From Campylobacterota bacterium (GTDB lineage: Bacteria > Campylobacterota > Campylobacteria > Campylobacterales > Sulfurovaceae): 14,367 nt of DNA. Made by a program: the position numbers and the translations under genes. The stretch covers positions 1 through 14,367 of the forward strand of contig DRQB01000158.1 in the NCBI GenBank assembly GCA_011330645.1. The letters run 5' to 3'. This document shows, in pieces, positions 4,534 to 13,619 of this stretch. Under the pieces are notes generated by a model. The model was not told the origin of the DNA. It saw nothing but the letters and a program-made list of their open reading frames with translations, and searched no databases. How positions within the stretch are numbered: the stretch's first letter is position 1; each line of letters opens with the position of its first letter.

Positions 4534-7500
4534 ATGTTAAATTCTTTGCATTCTGGTAACAGACTTCGTGTTGATTTTTCAAAGACACCAAGAGAAATTG
4601 AAATTCCAAATCTACTCCAACTTCAACAAAAAAGTTATGAAAACTTTTTAATGTTAGGCGAAAAAGACAGAAAAAACTCTACTTTAGAGAGAGTATTTAG
4701 ATCTGCATTCCCTATTCATGATCAGCAAAACAGAGTGACTCTTTCTTATAAAAACTCTGAAATTGTAAAACCAAAATATACGGTACGTGAATGTATGGAA
4801 AGAGGATTAACCTATTCAGTATCTTTAAAAATGAATATTGCTTTAACTATCTGGAATAGAGATGAAAAGACAGGTGAAAAGCTAGACCCAAAAGAGATTA
4901 AAGAGCAAGCAGTTTTTGTACGTGATATTCCTTTGATGACGGACAGAACATCATTTGTAGTCAATGGTGTTGAAAGAGTGATTGTAAACCAGCTTCATAG
5001 ATCTCCAGGTGTTATCTTTAAAGAAGAAGAGGGAACAACAATAGGTTCTCCTCTTCTTTATTCTGCGCAAATTATTCCTGATCGTGGTTCATGGCTCTAT
5101 TTTGAATATGATTCAAAAGAAATTTTATATGCACGTATTAATAAAAGAAGAAAGATTCCGGTAACAATTCTTTTTAGAGCACTTGATTACTCTAAAGACG
5201 ATATTATCAAACTTTTTTATGCAACAAAAGAAATTACTATTAAAGATAACAGATTTTTAGTCAAGTTTGATGCAGCAGATTTTGGCGGTAGAGCAGAATA
5301 TGATGTAAAAGATATTGATGGTAAAACTGTTGTTAATGCAGGGAAAAGACTGACTAAGAAAAAAGCACAGAAGCTGATGGAAGAAGGACTCGAATGGATT
5401 GAATATCCACTAGAAGTACTTTTAGAAAGACACTTGGCTTCACCTGTGATTGATCAAGAAAGTGGTGAGGTATTGTATGATGTAGTCACACCACTAGATG
5501 AAGCAAAATTGAAAAAGATGATTGAACAAGGTATTACTAATATCACTATTATCAATGACTTGGCAGAGGGTGCTGATATGTCAATTATTAATGCCTTTAT
5601 TGCAGATAACGAGTCTCTAAGACTCTTAAAGCAAACAGAAGAGATTGATGATGAAAATGTACTTTCTGCAATTCGTATCTATAAAGTGATGAGACCTGGT
5701 GAACCTGTAACACCTGATGCGGCAAAAGCATTTTTAAGACAACTTTTCTTTGATCCAGAAAGATATGACCTTACTAAAGTTGGTCGTATGAAAATGAACC
5801 ATAAATTAGGTCTAGATATCCCTGAATATGCAACTGTACTTACTGCTGAAGATCTTATCAATGTTGTAAAATACCTTATCAAAGTGAAGAATGGTAAAGG
5901 GCATATTGATGATAGAGATCACTTAGGTAACAGAAGAATTAGAGCCATTGGTGAGCTTCTTGGTAATGAGTTACACAATGGTCTCATTAAGATGCAAAAA
6001 GCAATTCGTGATAAAATGACAACGGTATCTGGTACCATTGATGAGCTTATGCCACATGATTTGGTAAACTCTAAAATGATTACCAATACAATTTTAGAAT
6101 TTTTCTCATCAGGACAACTTTCTCAGTTTATGGACCAGACGAATCCACTTTCAGAAGTGACACATAAAAGAAGACTTTCTGCACTTGGTGAAGGTGGTCT
6201 TGTGAAAGAAAGAGCCGGTTTTGAAGTAAGGGATGTACACCCTACTCACTATGGTCGTATCTGTCCGATTGAGACGCCAGAGGGACAAAATATTGGTCTT
6301 ATCAATACATTGGCTACCTACTCTAAAGTAAATGAACATGGATTTATTGAAGCACCTTATAAAGTGGTGAAAGATTGTCAAGTGACAGATGAAATCGTTT
6401 ATATTACTGCAACACAAGAAGAAGATAAGTGTATCGCACCTGCTTCTACTGTGGTAAGCGAAGATGGTATGATTGTTGAAGACTTGATTGAAACAAGACT
6501 CAATGGTAACATCGAATTGAATGATGCGAAACGTGTTGATCTTATCGATATTTCTCCATTAATGATTTCTGGTTCGGCTGCCGCATTGATTCCATTCTTG
6601 GAACATGATGATGCCAACCGTGCATTGATGGGGTCAAACATGCAACGTCAAGCAGTACCTTTACTTAAAACAGATGCACCAGTGGTTGGAACAGGTATGG
6701 AAGCTATCGTATCTCGTGATGCATGGGAAGCAGTAAAAGCAAAACGACCAGGAACGGTTGAAAAGGTCGATGCAAAAAATATTTATGTCATGGGTGAAGA
6801 TGAGTCAGGTGTATTTATCGACCATTATCCATTAGAAAAAAATATGAGAACCAACCAAAATACAACCTTTACACAAACACCAATTGTGAAATTGGGTGAT
6901 AAAATAGAAGCCAAACAAATCATCGCAGATGGCGCAAATATGGATCAAGGTGAGCTTGCTATTGGTAAGAACATTATGGTCGCATTTATGCCTTGGTATG
7001 GATACAACTATGAGGATGCGATTATTATCTCTGAGAAAATCATTAGAGAAGATACCTTTACTTCTGTGCATACCTATGAGAAAGAAGTGGAAGCTAGAGA
7101 GCTTAAACATGGTACAGAAGAAATCACAAGAGATATCCCAAATATTCGTGAAGATGAGTTACTTCATTTGGATGAGTCAGGTATCGTTGAGCTTGGTACC
7201 TATGTGAAGCCAGGTATGATTCTTGTAGGTAAAGTAAGTCCTAAAGGTGAGATTAAACCAACACCAGAAGAGAGACTCTTACGTGCCATCTTTGGTGAAA
7301 AAGCAGGGCATGTGGTAAACAAATCACTTTACTGTCCAGCATCAATGGAAGGTGTGGTTGTTGATATCAAAGTCTTTACAAAAAAAGGTTATGAAAAAGA
7401 TGCCCGTGCTATTCAAGCGTATGAAGAAGAAAAAGCTGTACTTGATGGAGACCACCATGATCAACTTCTTATGATAGATAGAGAAGAGATTTTACGTATT

Positions 7501-8691
7501 TCTCATTACTTATCGTCTCAAGAACTTGTAAAAGATGTGATGGTTGGTGAAACTGAATATAAATCAGGTTCGACAATTGCTGAAGAGACCATTAAAGAAA
7601 TCAATAGATTTGCTCTTCGTGGTGTGGTGCAATCATATTCTGATACAGTACAAAAAGAGTATGAATCACTTAAGAATTACTTCTTGAAACAGAAAAAGAG
7701 ACTTAAGAATGAACATGAAGAAAAATTAACTATTCTTGAAAAAGATGACATCCTTCCTTCAGGTGTGACTAAACTCGTTAAGATTTATATCGCAACTAAA
7801 CGTAAGTTAAAAGTTGGGGATAAGATGGCGGGACGTCACGGAAACAAAGGTATTGTTTCTAACATCGTTCCAGAGATTGATATGCCATATATGGAAGATG
7901 GAAGACCTGTAGAGATCATCCTTAACCCACTAGGGGTACCTTCTCGTATGAACATCGGACAGATACTTGAGGTGCACCTTGGTCTTGTAGGTAAGAGACT
8001 CGGTGAGCAAATTCAAGAGATGTTTGATGCGAAGCAAGGTGACTTTGTGAAAGAACTTAGAGCGAAAATGATTGAGATTGCAGATGTGGCGAAACTCATG
8101 AATGCGAAAGAACTTTTAACCAATATGTCTGATGAGGATCTTATTAGATATGGTAGAGACTGGTCAACAGGTGTGAAGTTTGCTGCCCCTGTCTTTGAAG
8201 GGGCAAATCAAGCTGAGTTTGACAAGTTATTTGAGCTAGCTAAAATTGACTCAGATGGTAAAATGGTGCTCTTTGACGGTAAAACAGGTGAGAAGATGAT
8301 AGAACGTGTGAACGTTGGATACATGTATATGTTGAAGCTTCACCACTTGGTTGATGAAAAAGCGCATGCACGTTCAACAGGGCCATACTCTCTTGTCACA
8401 CAGCAACCAGTCGGTGGTAAAGCACTCTTTGGTGGACAGAGATTTGGAGAGATGGAAGTTTGGGCATTGGAAGCCTATGGTGCGGCACACATCCTTAAAG
8501 AAATGCTGACAATTAAGTCAGATGATGTTGAAGGTAGAGCAAGAGCATACAGAGCCATCACTAAAGGTGAGTCAGTACCAGAATCAGGTGTACCTGAGAC
8601 GATGTTCGTCTTAACAAAAGAACTTCAAGCCTTAGGTCTTGATACAGAATTATATGAGAGTAAAAAAGAAGTGGAGGGTGAAAATGAGTAA
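4534..8691 (+). CDS. rpoB: DNA-directed RNA polymerase subunit beta
   Basis: The beta subunit forms one jaw of RNA polymerase and contributes catalytic-centre contacts and the rifampicin pocket. The product is 1385 residues, close to the Campylobacterota norm and slightly longer than E. coli (1342). The start at 4534 follows AAGGA (4524-4528). The rifampicin region reads QLSQFMDQTNPLSEVTHKRR; D534, H544 and S549 correspond to E. coli D516, H526 and S531 and are all the sensitive form. The active-site lysines K1097 and K1105 lie in GDKMAGRHGNKG. The C-terminal clamp part is KLHHLVDEKAHARSTGPYS through GGQRFGEMEVWALEAYGAA, followed by a short acidic tail. It overlaps rpoC by 8 nt (ATGAGTAA), so the two subunits are translationally coupled but not fused. 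Confidence 0.99.
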   Translation: MLNSLHSGNRLRVDFSKTPREIEIPNLLQLQQKSYENFLMLGEKDRKNSTLERVFRSAFPIHDQQNRVTLSYKNSEIVKPKYTVRECMERGLTYSVSLKMNIALTIWNRDEKTGEKLDPKEIKEQAVFVRDIPLMTDRTSFVVNGVERVIVNQLHRSPGVIFKEEEGTTIGSPLLYSAQIIPDRGSWLYFEYDSKEILYARINKRRKIPVTILFRALDYSKDDIIKLFYATKEITIKDNRFLVKFDAADFGGRAEYDVKDIDGKTVVNAGKRLTKKKAQKLMEEGLEWIEYPLEVLLERHLASPVIDQESGEVLYDVVTPLDEAKLKKMIEQGITNITIINDLAEGADMSIINAFIADNESLRLLKQTEEIDDENVLSAIRIYKVMRPGEPVTPDAAKAFLRQLFFDPERYDLTKVGRMKMNHKLGLDIPEYATVLTAEDLINVVKYLIKVKNGKGHIDDRDHLGNRRIRAIGELLGNELHNGLIKMQKAIRDKMTTVSGTIDELMPHDLVNSKMITNTILEFFSSGQLSQFMDQTNPLSEVTHKRRLSALGEGGLVKERAGFEVRDVHPTHYGRICPIETPEGQNIGLINTLATYSKVNEHGFIEAPYKVVKDCQVTDEIVYITATQEEDKCIAPASTVVSEDGMIVEDLIETRLNGNIELNDAKRVDLIDISPLMISGSAAALIPFLEHDDANRALMGSNMQRQAVPLLKTDAPVVGTGMEAIVSRDAWEAVKAKRPGTVEKVDAKNIYVMGEDESGVFIDHYPLEKNMRTNQNTTFTQTPIVKLGDKIEAKQIIADGANMDQGELAIGKNIMVAFMPWYGYNYEDAIIISEKIIREDTFTSVHTYEKEVEARELKHGTEEITRDIPNIREDELLHLDESGIVELGTYVKPGMILVGKVSPKGEIKPTPEERLLRAIFGEKAGHVVNKSLYCPASMEGVVVDIKVFTKKGYEKDARAIQAYEEEKAVLDGDHHDQLLMIDREEILRISHYLSSQELVKDVMVGETEYKSGSTIAEETIKEINRFALRGVVQSYSDTVQKEYESLKNYFLKQKKRLKNEHEEKLTILEKDDILPSGVTKLVKIYIATKRKLKVGDKMAGRHGNKGIVSNIVPEIDMPYMEDGRPVEIILNPLGVPSRMNIGQILEVHLGLVGKRLGEQIQEMFDAKQGDFVKELRAKMIEIADVAKLMNAKELLTNMSDEDLIRYGRDWSTGVKFAAPVFEGANQAEFDKLFELAKIDSDGKMVLFDGKTGEKMIERVNVGYMYMLKLHHLVDEKAHARSTGPYSLVTQQPVGGKALFGGQRFGEMEVWALEAYGAAHILKEMLTIKSDDVEGRARAYRAITKGESVPESGVPETMFVLTKELQALGLDTELYESKKEVEGENE

Positions 8692-11600
8692 GTTTTTAGA
8701 GAATTTAACACCAATAGATCTTAATAGTGAAGAGAGACCAAAGGATATTGCAGCCTTACAACTAAGAGTTGCAAGCCCGGAGAAAGTACTTTCTTGGTCG
8801 TATGGTGAAGTAAAAAAACCAGAAACAATTAACTATAGAACCCTTAAACCAGAGCGCGATGGACTTTTCTGTGCGAAAATTTTTGGACCGATTAGAGACT
8901 ATGAGTGTCTTTGTGGTAAATACAAAAAGATGCGTTACAAAGGTGTCGTGTGTGAAAAATGTGGTGTTGAAGTAACAAGCTCAAAAGTAAGAAGAAACAG
9001 AATGGGTCATATTGACCTTATTGCACCTGTGGCACACATTTGGTATGTCTCTTCATTGCCATCACGTATTGGTACACTTCTTGGTGTAAAAATGAAAGAC
9101 CTTGAACGTGTACTTTACTATGAAGCATACATTGTAAAAACGCCAGGTGAAGCATCGTATGATAATGAAGGTCTAAACCCATTGGCGAAGTATGATGTGC
9201 TCAATGAAGAGCAATATCAGCAAATCGTACAACGTTTTGGAGATACCGGACTTGATGCACGTATGGGTGGAGAAGTTGTACAAGAGCTTCTTGCTGATCT
9301 TGATCTTGTTGAAATGTTTACACAACTTAAACTTGATATAGAGGCAACAAAATCTGAAGCCAAAAGAAAAACCATTGTTAAAAGATTGAAAGTAATTGAA
9401 GCGTTCCTTCACTCAGGAAACAGACCAGAGTGGATGATGTTGACACAATTGCCAGTACTCCCACCAGACTTGAGACCACTTGTAAGTCTTGATGGTGGAA
9501 AGTTTGCCGTTTCGGATGTAAACGACCTCTATAGAAGAGTCATCAACCGTAACCAACGTTTGAAAAGACTTGTGGAGCTTGATGCACCGGAGATTATCGT
9601 TAGAAACGAAAAACGTATGCTTCAAGAGGCTGTAGATGCGTTATTTGACAATGGTAGACGTGGTAATGCCGTTAAAGGTGCCAACAAAAGACCATTAAAG
9701 TCACTTTCAGAGGTGATTAAAGGTAAACAAGGACGTTTCCGTCAAAACCTTCTTGGTAAACGTGTTGACTTCTCTGGACGTTCTGTTATTGTCGTTGGAC
9801 CGGATTTACGTATGGATCAGTGTGGTCTTCCAAAAATTATGGCAATCGAACTCTTTAAGCCACACTTGATGGCGAAACTTGAAGAGAAGGGGTATGCAAC
9901 AACGCTTAAACAAGCGAAGAAAATGATTGAAACACAAGAGAATGAAGTATGGGAATGTTTAGAAGAGGTTGTTGATAACTACCCAATCTTATTAAACCGT
10001 GCACCTACACTTCACAAATTGTCAATTCAAGCTTTCCACCCAAGATTGATTGAGGGTAAAGCGATTCAATTACACCCACTTGTATGTTCTGCATTTAACG
10101 CCGACTTCGATGGGGATCAGATGGCGGTACACGTACCACTTTCAGATGAGGCTATTGCAGAAGCAAAAGTATTGATGCTTGCATCAATGAATATTCTTCT
10201 TCCTGCATCAGGTAAAGCGATTGCCGTACCTTCTCAGGATATGATTTTAGGTCTTTACTACCTAACACTTGAGAAGAATGATGTCAAAGGTGAAAATAAA
10301 CTTTTTGCCAATGTAGAAGAGGTAGAAATTGCATTTGAACAGAATGCTCTTGACCTTAATGCACGTATTAGAACAGTCCTTGATGGGAAAATTGTAAAAT
10401 CTACAGCAGGTAGATTAATTTTGAAATCAATCATTCCTGATTATGTACCAGAAAAATACTGGAACAAAGTACTTAAGAAAAAAGATATTGGTATTTTGGT
10501 TGACTACATCTATAAAATAGGTGCTGTGGCTGAGACAGCTGGTTTCCTTGATAACTTAAAAGATATGGGTTTCAAATATGCAACGAAAGTTGGGGTTTCT
10601 ATTTCTATCAAAGATATTATTATCCCTGATGAAAAAGTACCTAATGTTATTGCTGCAAAAGAAAAAGTAAAAGAGATACAAAGACAGTTTGGTGCGGGAT
10701 TATTAACCGACCAAGAGCGTTATAACAAAATTATTGATATTTGGACAGACTCTAACAATAGTATTGCTGGAAGTCTTATGTCTCTTATTAAAGCAGATAA
10801 AGATGGGTTTAACTCAGTACATATGATGGCTGACTCAGGGGCGAGAGGTTCTGCAGCTCAGATACGTCAACTTTCTGGTATGAGGGGACTCATGGCAAAA
10901 TCGGATGGATCTATTATTGAAACACCTATTACGTCAAACTTCCGTGAAGGTCTAAATGTACTTGAATACTTTATTTCAACACACGGTGCGAGAAAAGGTC
11001 TTGCCGATACAGCACTGAAAACAGCCAATGCGGGTTACTTGACTAGAAAATTGATTGATGTTGCACAAAACGTAAAAGTTGCTATGTCAGATTGTGGTAC
11101 ACATGAAGGTGTGGAAGTATCTGATATTGTTGTAGGTAATGAGATGATTGAACCGCTTTCAGATCGTATCTATGGTAGAGTTTTGGCAGAAGATATCATC
11201 GACCCTATTACTTCAGAGGTATTGGTGAATGAAGGTACAATGATTGATGAAGAGACTGCAACACGTGTACAAGAAGCAGGTGTACGTTCCGTAGTTATGA
11301 GAGCACCATCAACCTGTAAAGCACCTAAAGGTATCTGTGCGAAATGTTATGGACTTAACATGGCAGATAACAAGATTGTGAAACGTGGTGAAGCCGTGGG
11401 TGTTATTGCCGCACAATCCATTGGGGAACCTGGTACACAGCTTACACTTCGTACCTTCCACACCGGTGGTACGGCAACAGCAGGTAAAGAAGAGCGTTCT
11501 GTTGTAGCAACCAAAGAAGGTTTTGTAAGATACTACAACTTGAATGTTTATAAAAATACAGAAGGTAATCTGATCGTTGCCAACAGAAGAAATGCAGGGG

Positions 11601-13213
11601 TTCTTTTGGTTGAACCAAAAATCAAAGCAGTGACTTCTGGTACAGTATCTGTTGTGATAGGACATGATGAAATTGTTGTGTCAGTAGTCGCAAAAGGGAA
11701 AGATGAAGTTAAGTATAATCTTAGAAAATCTGATGTGGCAAAATCAAATGAACTTGCAGGAGTTACCGGTAAAATAGAAGGAAAACTCTACTTGCCATTG
11801 AATGATGGTGACAAAGTAGAAGAAGGTGATTCTATTGTAGAAGTGATTAAAGAGGGCTGGTCTGTACCTGCGCGTATTCCTTTTGCCTCAGAATTGAAAG
11901 TTGAAGATGGGGCACCTGTTACACAAGAGGTTGTTTCCGAATCAAAAGGAACGGTGAAATTCTTCTTGCTTAAAGGAGATTACCTTGAAGCACATGATAG
12001 TATTAAAGAAGGTGCAAAAGTAGAAGAAAAAGGTCTCTTCGCAGTCGTTGTTGATGAAAATAACAGAGAGGCAGCAAGACACTATATTTCAAGAGGTTCT
12101 GTGCTTAAAGTAGCAAATAATGCTATTGTAGAGAGAGGTGAAACACTTTCTGCTCCTGAAGTAGCAACACAAGTTGTTATTGCTGAATGGGATCCATATT
12201 CTGAGCCTATTATCGCCGAACAAAAAGGAACATTGAAATTTGAAGATATTATTCCTGGTGTGACTGCGGTAGAGCAGTTTGATGAAGTTACTGGAGATAC
12301 GAGACTTGAATTAAACGAATATATACCAGCAGCATATAAGCCAGCAATTATTCTTGCTACAGAGAGTGGTGAGCTTATTCGTTATCAACTTGATCCTAAA
12401 ACGATCTTATTTGTGAATGATGGTGCTACTGTAAGTATCGCAGATATCTTGGCAAAAACACCAAAAGCAGCGATTAAATCACAAGATATTACCGGGGGTC
12501 TTCCAAGAGTATCTGAACTCTTTGAGGCAAGACGTCCAAAAGATATCGCGATGATTGCACAAATTGATGGTGTGGTAAGCTTTGGTAAACCTTTACGTGG
12601 TAAAGAGAGATTGATTGTCTCAGGAGACAATGGTCAAATTACTGAGCAGTTTGTAGATAAAAACAAAGTGGCACTTGTACATACGGGTGATTATGTGCAT
12701 GCTGGTGAAAAATTGACTGATGGTATCATCTCAAGTCATGACATTCTTGCAGCACTTGGTGAGAAAGCATTGTATGAATATATTGTATCAGAAGTGCAAA
12801 TGGTTTACCGTCGTCAAGGGGTTAACATCTCAGATAAACACATCGAGATTGTGACTTCACAGATGATGAGACAGGTAAAAGTAGTTGAGTCTGGTGACTC
12901 TAAATTTATTGCAGGAGACATCATCTCTCGTCGTAAGTTCCAAGAAGAGAATGAATCTGTTATTAAACTTGGTGGTGAACCAGCGATTGCTGAACCAATG
13001 TTAGTAGGTATTACACGTTCAGCAGTTGGTGCAGATTCTATTATCTCTGCGGCATCATTCCAAGATACAACAAAAGTATTGACATCTGCTTCTATTGCAG
13101 GTACGGTTGATAAACTTGAAGATCTTAAAGAAAACGTTGTTATTGGTCGTCTTATCCCAGTGGGTACAGGTATGATTGATAATGATGATATCAAATTCGA
13201 GAGTGCTGAATAA
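8684..13213 (+). CDS. rpoC: DNA-directed RNA polymerase subunit beta'
   Basis: The beta' subunit carries the catalytic magnesium site. I start it at ATG 8684, inside the end of rpoB and 4 nt after GGAGGGTG; the in-frame ATG at 8639 lies deeper in rpoB and lacks such a site. The product is 1509 residues against 1407 in E. coli. The N-terminal zinc ribbon uses C75, C77, C90 and C93. The NADFDGDQ motif places the magnesium aspartates at D474, D476 and D478. The second zinc site is C804, C878, C885 and C888. The bridge helix region (GARGSAAQIRQLSGMRGLMAK) and trigger loop (LTLRTFHTGG, H926) are intact. The trigger loop is split by about 340 residues before DITGGLPRV (D1268), a large lineage-type insertion of sandwich-barrel repeats. 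Confidence 0.99.
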   Translation: MSKFLENLTPIDLNSEERPKDIAALQLRVASPEKVLSWSYGEVKKPETINYRTLKPERDGLFCAKIFGPIRDYECLCGKYKKMRYKGVVCEKCGVEVTSSKVRRNRMGHIDLIAPVAHIWYVSSLPSRIGTLLGVKMKDLERVLYYEAYIVKTPGEASYDNEGLNPLAKYDVLNEEQYQQIVQRFGDTGLDARMGGEVVQELLADLDLVEMFTQLKLDIEATKSEAKRKTIVKRLKVIEAFLHSGNRPEWMMLTQLPVLPPDLRPLVSLDGGKFAVSDVNDLYRRVINRNQRLKRLVELDAPEIIVRNEKRMLQEAVDALFDNGRRGNAVKGANKRPLKSLSEVIKGKQGRFRQNLLGKRVDFSGRSVIVVGPDLRMDQCGLPKIMAIELFKPHLMAKLEEKGYATTLKQAKKMIETQENEVWECLEEVVDNYPILLNRAPTLHKLSIQAFHPRLIEGKAIQLHPLVCSAFNADFDGDQMAVHVPLSDEAIAEAKVLMLASMNILLPASGKAIAVPSQDMILGLYYLTLEKNDVKGENKLFANVEEVEIAFEQNALDLNARIRTVLDGKIVKSTAGRLILKSIIPDYVPEKYWNKVLKKKDIGILVDYIYKIGAVAETAGFLDNLKDMGFKYATKVGVSISIKDIIIPDEKVPNVIAAKEKVKEIQRQFGAGLLTDQERYNKIIDIWTDSNNSIAGSLMSLIKADKDGFNSVHMMADSGARGSAAQIRQLSGMRGLMAKSDGSIIETPITSNFREGLNVLEYFISTHGARKGLADTALKTANAGYLTRKLIDVAQNVKVAMSDCGTHEGVEVSDIVVGNEMIEPLSDRIYGRVLAEDIIDPITSEVLVNEGTMIDEETATRVQEAGVRSVVMRAPSTCKAPKGICAKCYGLNMADNKIVKRGEAVGVIAAQSIGEPGTQLTLRTFHTGGTATAGKEERSVVATKEGFVRYYNLNVYKNTEGNLIVANRRNAGVLLVEPKIKAVTSGTVSVVIGHDEIVVSVVAKGKDEVKYNLRKSDVAKSNELAGVTGKIEGKLYLPLNDGDKVEEGDSIVEVIKEGWSVPARIPFASELKVEDGAPVTQEVVSESKGTVKFFLLKGDYLEAHDSIKEGAKVEEKGLFAVVVDENNREAARHYISRGSVLKVANNAIVERGETLSAPEVATQVVIAEWDPYSEPIIAEQKGTLKFEDIIPGVTAVEQFDEVTGDTRLELNEYIPAAYKPAIILATESGELIRYQLDPKTILFVNDGATVSIADILAKTPKAAIKSQDITGGLPRVSELFEARRPKDIAMIAQIDGVVSFGKPLRGKERLIVSGDNGQITEQFVDKNKVALVHTGDYVHAGEKLTDGIISSHDILAALGEKALYEYIVSEVQMVYRRQGVNISDKHIEIVTSQMMRQVKVVESGDSKFIAGDIISRRKFQEENESVIKLGGEPAIAEPMLVGITRSAVGADSIISAASFQDTTKVLTSASIAGTVDKLEDLKENVVIGRLIPVGTGMIDNDDIKFESAE

Positions 13214-13225
13214 GTATTTCTCTTG

Positions 13226-13253
13226 ACTGTTTCTAGCACTTGCTAGGAGCAGT
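13226..13253 (+). terminator. Hairpin after rpoC, possible weak terminator
   Basis: ACTGTTTCTAGCA (13226-13238) pairs with TGCTAGGAGCAGT (13241-13253), 13 bp with two G-T pairs and a tight CT loop. It begins 12 nt after the rpoC stop. ATAAAAT follows rather than a T-run, so intrinsic termination would be poor; Rho-dependent release or 3'-end protection is as likely. Confidence 0.45.
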
Positions 13254-13286
13254 ATAAAATAACACATCCTTTCTCCTTAATTTAAC

Positions 13287-13320
13287 TATAGAACCCTCTG
13301 AGTAACCTAGGCGTTCACAA
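13287..13320 (+). repeat. Left terminal inverted repeat of the rpoC-rpsL element
   Basis: This 34-nt arm begins TATAGAACCCTCTGAG and includes CCTAGG. It pairs in one continuous register with 13525-13558 with a single G-T exception at 13313/13532. Pairing stops at 13286/13559 on the outside and at 13321/13524 on the inside. Confidence 0.95.
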
Positions 13321-13524
13321 CATCACTAGCTTTTGTCTAGGCTAGGCACTCTTTTGAAGTCCTAGCCTTAGCTAAGTCAAAAAAGAGTAACAACGCATAG
13401 GCGAAAGCTAGTGATGCCCGAAGGATGGGCTTTGTAAACGCAATCTTGCACAAGATATTTACTTCGTCTTAGCTATGGCTAGGACTCATAAATCTCTTGC
13501 ACAATCTTACGTTTGCAAAAGCCA

Positions 13525-13558
13525 TTGTGAATGCCTAGGTTACTCAGAGGGTTCTATA
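13525..13558 (-). repeat. Right terminal inverted repeat of the rpoC-rpsL element
   Basis: This is the inverted partner of the arm at 13287-13320. It ends CTCAGAGGGTTCTATA, 23 nt before the candidate -10 box of rpsL, so the element's edge falls next to the -35 area of that promoter. Confidence 0.95.
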
Positions 13559-13581
13559 AGAAAAACTAAAGAATATTTCGA

Positions 13582-13587
13582 TATAAT
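13582..13587 (+). promoter_or_regulatory. Candidate rpsL (str operon) promoter, -10 TATAAT
   Basis: A perfect TATAAT sits in GATATTTCG-like T-rich context (GAATATTTCGATATAATATG), 127 nt before the rpsL start codon. No TTGACA-like -35 is visible, as is normal for Campylobacterota. It lies just downstream of the palindromic element, so rpsL could be transcribed independently of rpoBC. Transcription would begin near 13594-13597 and give a leader of about 120 nt. Confidence 0.55.
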
Positions 13588-13619
13588 ATGCCTCCAAAAA
13601 TCTGCGCGATTTAGGCTAG

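Larger units (their letters stand above)
13287..13558. mobile_element. 272-bp palindromic element with 34-bp terminal inverted repeats (MITE-like or structured element)
   Basis: The ends (13287-13320 and 13525-13558) are inverted copies with 33 of 34 bases complementary; the only exception is G13313 opposite T13532. Inside are two hairpins that directly abut the outer stem. Arm A is 13321-13339 with 13398-13416, 19 bp including two wobble pairs. Arm B is 13428-13461 with 13489-13523, imperfect, capped by an 8-bp stem 13466-13473 with 13478-13485. Together they make a three-way junction. Both outer ends read TATAGAACC, so a TA target duplication is possible, as for MITEs related to IS630/Tc1-mariner elements. 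It encodes no ORF. The alternative is an undescribed structured RNA or a chromosomal palindrome with a protein-binding role. The repeat itself is certain; its nature is inferred. Confidence 0.6.

Noticed and set aside
6100..6300. Possible rifampicin-resistance changes in rpoB
   Set aside because: The key residues D534, H544 and S549 are the sensitive type; differences from E. coli nearby (for example T for N, Q for P) are ordinary lineage variation.
8639..8683. Longer rpoC from ATG 8639
   Set aside because: It adds 15 residues within rpoB, has no good ribosome binding site, and the family N-terminus fits MSKFLENLTP at 8684.
11309..11665. Minus-strand ORF of 118 residues inside rpoC
   Set aside because: It mirrors the conserved zinc-site and trigger-loop coding region of rpoC; a shadow of codon usage on the other strand.
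12814..13239. Minus-strand ORF of 141 residues at the rpoC end
   Set aside because: Almost wholly antisense to conserved rpoC sequence, with the composition of a codon-usage shadow and no independent start signals.
13287..13558. CRISPR array or attachment site in the repeat-rich gap
   Set aside because: The repeats are inverted and nested, not regularly spaced direct repeats, and no cas or integrase gene is present in the window.
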